This document shows, piece by piece, positions 59,640 through 64,000 of a DNA stretch of 64,000 nucleotides; the stretch's first letter is position 1, and each line of letters opens with the position of its first letter. The DNA is from Sphingomonadales bacterium. GTDB taxonomy: Bacteria > Pseudomonadota > Alphaproteobacteria > Sphingomonadales > Sphingomonadaceae. The stretch covers positions 158,013-222,012 of the forward strand of contig CANIRZ010000001.1 of the NCBI GenBank assembly GCA_947470185.1, written 5' to 3'. Below the pieces are notes generated by a model, which saw nothing but the letters and a program-made list of their open reading frames with translations, did no database searches and was not told where the DNA came from. Made by a program: the position numbers and the translations under genes.

Positions 59640-60458
59640 ATGAAGCCTATCATTCATCTTATTGGATTGCCAACCGACCAAAACAGCTCATTCGCGCGCG
59701 GTGCTGCCCTTGCACCGGCCGCAATCCGCGCGGCCTTGTGGAGCGATCGCGGCAATCTGTTTGCGCAATCGGGCCATGAAATCGGCACAGATATCGCGTT
59801 CAAAGACTTTGGCGATCTGCCGCTGTCGGACGTCGACTGTGCTGCCGATGATGCGATGATCAAACAGGCGGTCACGGACACTATGGATGCGGGTGGGATA
59901 CCACTATCACTCGGCGGGGACCATGCCGTAACGTTTCCAATCGTCGCAGCGTTGGCAGCGCGGCACGGGCCGCTTAACATCCTGCATTTTGATGCGCATC
60001 CCGATATCTATGCCGATTTTGAAGGCAACCCTCGCAGCCACGCGTCACCCTTTGCACGGATATTGGAAGCCGGCCATGCAACGCGTCTAGTGCAGGTTGG
60101 TGTTCGCACATTGAACACGCATTGCCGCGAACAGGCCGAACGCTACAATGTCGAAATCATCCCCATGCTAAACTTCCAGACAGCGCAAGTGCCCGCACTT
60201 GACGGCCCATTGTATATCAGCATCGATCTGGATGGCATTGACCCGTCCGAAGCGCCTGGCGTGGCGCATCCAGAGCCCGGTGGTTTAACCATACGCGAGC
60301 TATTGTCCGTTCTTGCCAAACAGAAGGCGCAAATTGTTGGTGCCGACATTGTGGAACTTAACCCCACACGCGATGTGAACGACATTACCGCCATAGTAGC
60401 AGCCAAGCTTGTGCGGGAAGTTGCCGCGCATATACATCAAAATAACGACCAGTCATAA
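59640..60458 (+). CDS. Ureohydrolase (arginase/agmatinase family)
   Basis: A 272-residue manganese enzyme that removes urea from a guanidino compound. Metal-binding motifs are SLGGDHAVTFP, ILHFDAHPDIY (Asp-x-His-x-Asp), and YISIDLDGIDPSEAPG. The overall pattern fits the agmatinase/arginase superfamily; sequence alone does not tell which substrate (arginine, agmatine or another guanidino acid) is used. It starts about 100 bases after the recA stem-loop and 11 bases before the GST gene. Confidence 0.88.
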   Translation: MKPIIHLIGLPTDQNSSFARGAALAPAAIRAALWSDRGNLFAQSGHEIGTDIAFKDFGDLPLSDVDCAADDAMIKQAVTDTMDAGGIPLSLGGDHAVTFPIVAALAARHGPLNILHFDAHPDIYADFEGNPRSHASPFARILEAGHATRLVQVGVRTLNTHCREQAERYNVEIIPMLNFQTAQVPALDGPLYISIDLDGIDPSEAPGVAHPEPGGLTIRELLSVLAKQKAQIVGADIVELNPTRDVNDITAIVAAKLVREVAAHIHQNNDQS

Positions 60459-60469
60459 AGGGAACAGCC

Positions 60470-61096
60470 ATGAGCATCATTGTACACCATCTCAACAACT
60501 CCCGTTCGCAGCGTATCTTGTGGTTGCTCGAAGAGTTGAATCTTCCTTATGACATCCGCCATTATGCCCGCGATGCGGTGACCAACCTCGCGCCAGATGC
60601 GCTCTTAAAGGTCCATCCATTGGGCAAATCGCCGATGATTGAAGATGACGGAAAGCTGATTTTCGAATCCGCCGCCATCGTGGAATATCTGTGCGAGCGT
60701 CATAATGGGGGGCATCTTGTCCCAGCGCGCGGTACCGATTTGCATATCCGCTACTTGGAATTCATGCACTTTGCCGAAGGTTCGGTGATGACACCAATCT
60801 TGCTTAACCTTTACACCGCGCGCTTGGGCGAAGCTGCTGCGCCTTTGCACCCGCGTATCCAGCAACAATTGGATAGCCATTTTGCGTTTATGGATGAGAC
60901 CCTGAAAGCCACAGGTTGGTTTGTCGGGGGCAGCCTGACCGGCGCCGATATCATGATGAGCTTTCCCGCCGAAGCGGCCGTCAAAATGGGGAAGGCTGCA
61001 AACCTGCCAAACCTCTCGGCTTTTGTTGAAAAAATCCACGCACGTCCCGCGTTTCAAACCGCATTGGAAAAGGGCGGGCCTTATGCCTATGCATAA
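60470..61096 (+). CDS. Glutathione S-transferase
   Basis: A 208-residue GST of normal length. The N-terminal thioredoxin-like domain holds HHLNNSRSQRILWLLEELNLPYDI, HPLGKSPMIEDDGKLIFESAAIVEYL (the cis-proline and Glu-Ser glutathione motif), and the C-terminal helical domain includes FVGGSLTGADIMMSFPAEAA. The N-SRSQR start suggests a Ser- or Asn-type active site. AGGGAAC stands just before the ATG. It probably forms a transcript with the ureohydrolase gene. Substrate unknown. Confidence 0.9.
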   Translation: MSIIVHHLNNSRSQRILWLLEELNLPYDIRHYARDAVTNLAPDALLKVHPLGKSPMIEDDGKLIFESAAIVEYLCERHNGGHLVPARGTDLHIRYLEFMHFAEGSVMTPILLNLYTARLGEAAAPLHPRIQQQLDSHFAFMDETLKATGWFVGGSLTGADIMMSFPAEAAVKMGKAANLPNLSAFVEKIHARPAFQTALEKGGPYAYA

Positions 61097-61159
61097 TGGT
61101 TCCGCAAACTGCATATCTGGCTTGCAGCATAGCGAGTCGTTCCCTAAGTCGCTGACACT

Positions 61160-63802
61160 ATGACATCGACCAATGATATTCGCCGCGGCTTCCTCGATTA
61201 TTTCGGTGGTGCCAAACATGACGTAGTGCAGTCCGCGCCACTCGTGCCGTATAACGACCCGACATTGATGTTCGTCAATGCCGGGATGGTACCGTTCAAA
61301 AATGTGTTCACCGGCCTTGAAAGCCGCGAAACCCCGCGTGCAGCGTCAAGTCAGAAATGCGTGCGTGCAGGCGGCAAGCATAACGATCTAGACAATGTCG
61401 GGTACACCGCGCGTCACCACACATTTTTTGAAATGCTCGGCAACTTCTCGTTCGGCGATTATTTTAAAGAACAAGCGATTACGCACGCATGGACGCTGCT
61501 GACTAAAGAATGGGGTCTTGACCCGTCGCGTTTGACGACCACCGTCTATCATACGGATGACGAGGCGTTTAACCTTTGGCGCAAGATTGCCGGGCTTCCC
61601 GAAGAACGCATCATCCGGATTTCGACCAACGATAACTTCTGGTCAATGGGCGACACTGGACCTTGTGGGCCATGCAGCGAAATATTCTATGACCATGGCG
61701 ATCATATTTTCGGCGGTCCGCCGGGAAGCCCCGATGAAGATGGCGACCGTTTTGTCGAAATATGGAACCTCGTGTTCATGCAGTTCGAGCGGCAGGATGA
61801 TGGGACGGACGTGCCATTGCCCAAGCCATCGATCGACACTGGCATGGGCCTAGAGCGCATCGCAGCGGTCATGCAGGGCGTTCCTGACAATTACGATACA
61901 GACACCTTCAAGGCACTGATTAACGCCTCTGAAGAGCTCACAGGCACAAAAGCGGTCGGCGAGCAAAAGGCAAGCCATCGAGTGATCGCAGACCATTTGC
62001 GGTCGACAAGCTTCTTGCTGGCCGATGGTGTGATGCCGTCCAATGAAGGCCGCGGCTATGTCTTGCGCCGGATCATGCGCAGGGCGATGCGCCACGCGCA
62101 TATTCTTGGCGCGAAAGAGCCGCTGATGCACCGTCTGGTTGGCAGTCTTGCCGCCGAAATGGGTGCGGCTTATCCCGAACTCTTGCGCGCGCAGCCTTTG
62201 ATTGAAGCAACGTTAAAGCAGGAAGAAACACAATTCCGCCGGACGCTCGATAAGGGCATTAAGCTGCTTGATGAAGCAACCGCGGGTATGACGCCGGGCG
62301 ATATTTTGGCGGGCGATACCGCGTTTAAGCTCTATGACACGTTCGGGTTTCCATATGATCTCACCGAAGACGCGCTGCGTGCGCAGGGCTTTGGCATTGA
62401 TCAGGCTGGCTTTGAAACAGCGATGAATAGTCAAAAAGCGATGGCACGCGCGGCTTGGAAGGGTTCTGGCGCCAAGGCATCTGATGATGTGTGGTTCGAC
62501 ATTGCCGAACGCGCCGGCGCGACCGAATTCACGGGCTATGCCGCAAGCGAAGGCGAGGGGCAGGTGGTGGCTCTCGTTAAAGACGGCATCGAAGTGCAAT
62601 CGGCAGCGGCCAACGACGCCGTTACTGTCATTACCAATCAAACACCCTTTTATGGCGAAAGCGGTGGCCAGATGGGCGATGCTGGCGTTATTTCAAGCAG
62701 CAATATGCGCGGTGAAGTCACGGACACCGCAAAGCCACTCGGGCGTTTGCATGCGCATCAGGTTTCAATTGGTACAGGCGAGATCAAGGTTGGCGATTTT
62801 GTCACGTTGAAGATCGACACTGAACGCCGTGATTCACTGCGCGCGAACCATAGCGCCACGCATTTGCTGCATGCATCGCTGCGCAATCGTCTTGGCGAGC
62901 ATGTGACGCAAAAGGGCAGCTTGGTTGCGCCAGACCGCTTGCGCTTCGACTTCTCGCATAATCAGGCTGTGGCGCCGCAGGATATCGCGCTTATTGAGGC
63001 CGACGTAAATGCGCAAATCCGCGGTAACCAAGCGGTCACAACCCGGTTGATGACTCCGGATGATGCCGTTGCCGCTGGTGCGCTTGCATTGTTCGGTGAG
63101 AAATATGGCGACGAAGTCCGCGTTCTGACGATGGGCAAAACGGACGAGAGCCATTACTCTTTGGAATTATGTGGAGGCACCCATGTTAACGCATTGGGTG
63201 ACATCGCTTTGTTCACGATCGTATCCGAAGGCGCCGTGGCAAGCGGCATCCGCCGTATCGAGGCGCTGACCGGAGAGGCTGCGCGTTTGTGGCTTGTTGG
63301 CCGTGAAACACAGTTGAAGAATGTAGCCGCGATGCTGAAGACCGCACCAGACGAAGTAGGCGTGCGCATCGAAACGCTTATCAGCGAACGCAAGCGCATG
63401 GAAAAAGAGCTTTCCGAAGCGAAGAACGCATTGGCGCTGTCCGGTGGCAGCGGCCCCAAGGCCGAAGCCGAGCAAATCGGTGATGTCACTTTCATGGGGC
63501 AGGTTATCGCTGGAATTGAACCGAAGGCTCTCCGCGGCCTCGCGGATGAGCAGATGAAGGCCATCGGCACGGGCATCGTGGCGATCATCGCTGCCAATGA
63601 AAACAGCAATACTGTTGTGGTCGCAGTATCACCTGCTTTGCATGGCACCGTAACGGCGCCAGATCTTGTGCGTGCGGCAACCGAAGCCATGGGGGCGCAA
63701 GGTGGTGGTGGACGTCCGGACATGGCACAAGGCGGCGGTCCTGCGGGCGCGGAGTTGGCGCAGGCCGCACTGAACGCAATCAAGGCAAAGATAGCCGGAT
63801 AA
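61160..63802 (+). CDS. alaS: Alanyl-tRNA synthetase
   Basis: An 880-residue class II synthetase. It has the N-terminal catalytic domain ([42 protein letters not shown]), [32 protein letters not shown], the editing domain with zinc-type motifs [16 protein letters not shown] and [17 protein letters not shown], and the C-Ala domain ending [23 protein letters not shown]. Full-length and intact. recA and alaS close together are a shared feature of many proteobacteria. Confidence 0.98.
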   Translation: MTSTNDIRRGFLDYFGGAKHDVVQSAPLVPYNDPTLMFVNAGMVPFKNVFTGLESRETPRAASSQKCVRAGGKHNDLDNVGYTARHHTFFEMLGNFSFGDYFKEQAITHAWTLLTKEWGLDPSRLTTTVYHTDDEAFNLWRKIAGLPEERIIRISTNDNFWSMGDTGPCGPCSEIFYDHGDHIFGGPPGSPDEDGDRFVEIWNLVFMQFERQDDGTDVPLPKPSIDTGMGLERIAAVMQGVPDNYDTDTFKALINASEELTGTKAVGEQKASHRVIADHLRSTSFLLADGVMPSNEGRGYVLRRIMRRAMRHAHILGAKEPLMHRLVGSLAAEMGAAYPELLRAQPLIEATLKQEETQFRRTLDKGIKLLDEATAGMTPGDILAGDTAFKLYDTFGFPYDLTEDALRAQGFGIDQAGFETAMNSQKAMARAAWKGSGAKASDDVWFDIAERAGATEFTGYAASEGEGQVVALVKDGIEVQSAAANDAVTVITNQTPFYGESGGQMGDAGVISSSNMRGEVTDTAKPLGRLHAHQVSIGTGEIKVGDFVTLKIDTERRDSLRANHSATHLLHASLRNRLGEHVTQKGSLVAPDRLRFDFSHNQAVAPQDIALIEADVNAQIRGNQAVTTRLMTPDDAVAAGALALFGEKYGDEVRVLTMGKTDESHYSLELCGGTHVNALGDIALFTIVSEGAVASGIRRIEALTGEAARLWLVGRETQLKNVAAMLKTAPDEVGVRIETLISERKRMEKELSEAKNALALSGGSGPKAEAEQIGDVTFMGQVIAGIEPKALRGLADEQMKAIGTGIVAIIAANENSNTVVVAVSPALHGTVTAPDLVRAATEAMGAQGGGGRPDMAQGGGPAGAELAQAALNAIKAKIAG

Positions 63803-63907
63803 AAGGCGTGCGCTTACGCTTTGGGGGCTTCTTCAAGGCCTCCAGCTTGCTATATCTCCCGCCTGACATGTACCTTTCCCATGTGCTGCATGATTAGGGC
63901 AGGGCAA

Positions 63908-63939
63908 TAAAAAAAGCGCGGGAGTTGCCGCCCGCGCTT
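63908..63939 (-). terminator. Intrinsic terminator of the minus-strand gene at the right edge
   Basis: On the minus strand AAGCGCGGG-CGGCAACT-CCCGCGCTT is followed by a run of T (seven in all). It lies 24 bases after the stop of the partial gene at 63963. Confidence 0.9.
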
Positions 63940-63962
63940 CGATGTTTTCAAAGGGTTTGGAT

Positions 63963-64000
63963 TTACATCCAGCTGCCCATTTTGATTTCGAGATTGGCGC
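63963..64000 (-). CDS. 3' end of a minus-strand gene (possibly isocitrate dehydrogenase)
   Basis: Only the last 12 codons are in the window, ending ANLEIKMGSWM and TAA. The terminator beyond it shows that a gene ends here. The NL-x-x-KM ending resembles the C-terminus of alphaproteobacterial NADP-isocitrate dehydrogenase (usually DANLKAKM), and icd lies near alaS in several relatives, but 12 residues are too few to be sure. Confidence 0.45.
   Translation of the reverse strand, partial: ANLEIKMGSWM

Noticed and set aside
1-64000. Prophage, transposon, CRISPR or toxin-antitoxin system
   Set aside because: No integrase, transposase, capsid, Cas or recognisable toxin-antitoxin gene was seen on either strand.

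Overview
The window is chromosomal DNA of an alphaproteobacterium, most likely a member of the Sphingomonadales. The supporting signs are a circularly permuted (two-piece) tmRNA gene with the tag ANDNSALALAA, a GTTC-N7-GTTC LexA box at recA, the cell-cycle kinase CckA, an HdaA-type DnaA regulator with a clamp-binding N-terminus, an alphaproteobacterial DNA polymerase III chi subunit, and alaS close to recA. Gene density is high and many neighbours overlap by 1 or 4 bases. I saw no prophage, transposase, CRISPR array or rRNA operon.

Layout. 0-5.4 kb: an accessory sulfatase module (TetR regulator, formylglycine-generating enzyme, haloalkane dehalogenase) facing a sulfatase and a GST-like protein. 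5.8-10.7 kb: a four-gene chaperone-usher pilus operon of the spore-coat-U (Csu) type. 11.1-14.7 kb: a SOUL haem-binding protein, then an AT-rich pair made of a membrane protein with an eroded HD-GYP domain and a convergent membrane histidine kinase. 15.2-20.6 kb: tRNA-Lys and a tight minus-strand operon with the agmatine-to-putrescine enzymes AguA and AguB, folK, an exported methyltransferase-like protein and an M28 peptidase. 20.7-25.5 kb: rpsD, a chorismate mutase, and the rpiB-glyA-(zinc ribbon)-nrdR-trmJ operon. 25.6-29.5 kb: two translationally coupled cysteine-desulfurase-like proteins with a ferredoxin, then ssrA. 29.5-38.6 kb: lptD-surA-pdxA-rsmA followed by an M20 hydrolase and the arginine succinyltransferase genes astA-astB. 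38.8-49.6 kb: pepA-holC-ndk, purN (fused to a YjbR-like domain) and purM, a DUF2066-like protein with hdaA, rnd, aspS, ppk2 and greB. 49.7-64 kb: a lytic transglycosylase, dapA-smpB-DUF2062, an M13 peptidase with cckA, recA, a ureohydrolase, a GST, alaS, and the 3' tip of a minus-strand gene that may be icd.

How the genes work together. Most of the window is housekeeping: outer-membrane biogenesis (LptD, SurA), one-carbon, purine and deoxynucleotide supply (GlyA, PurM, PurN, NrdR, Ndk), replication and cell-cycle control (HolC, HdaA, CckA, RecA), and ribosome rescue with both partners present (ssrA and smpB). Arginine and agmatine metabolism recurs at three places (AguA/AguB, AstA/AstB, and a ureohydrolase). 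The accessory interest lies in the first 15 kb, chiefly the sulfatase/dehalogenase module and the eroded HD-GYP protein facing a histidine kinase.
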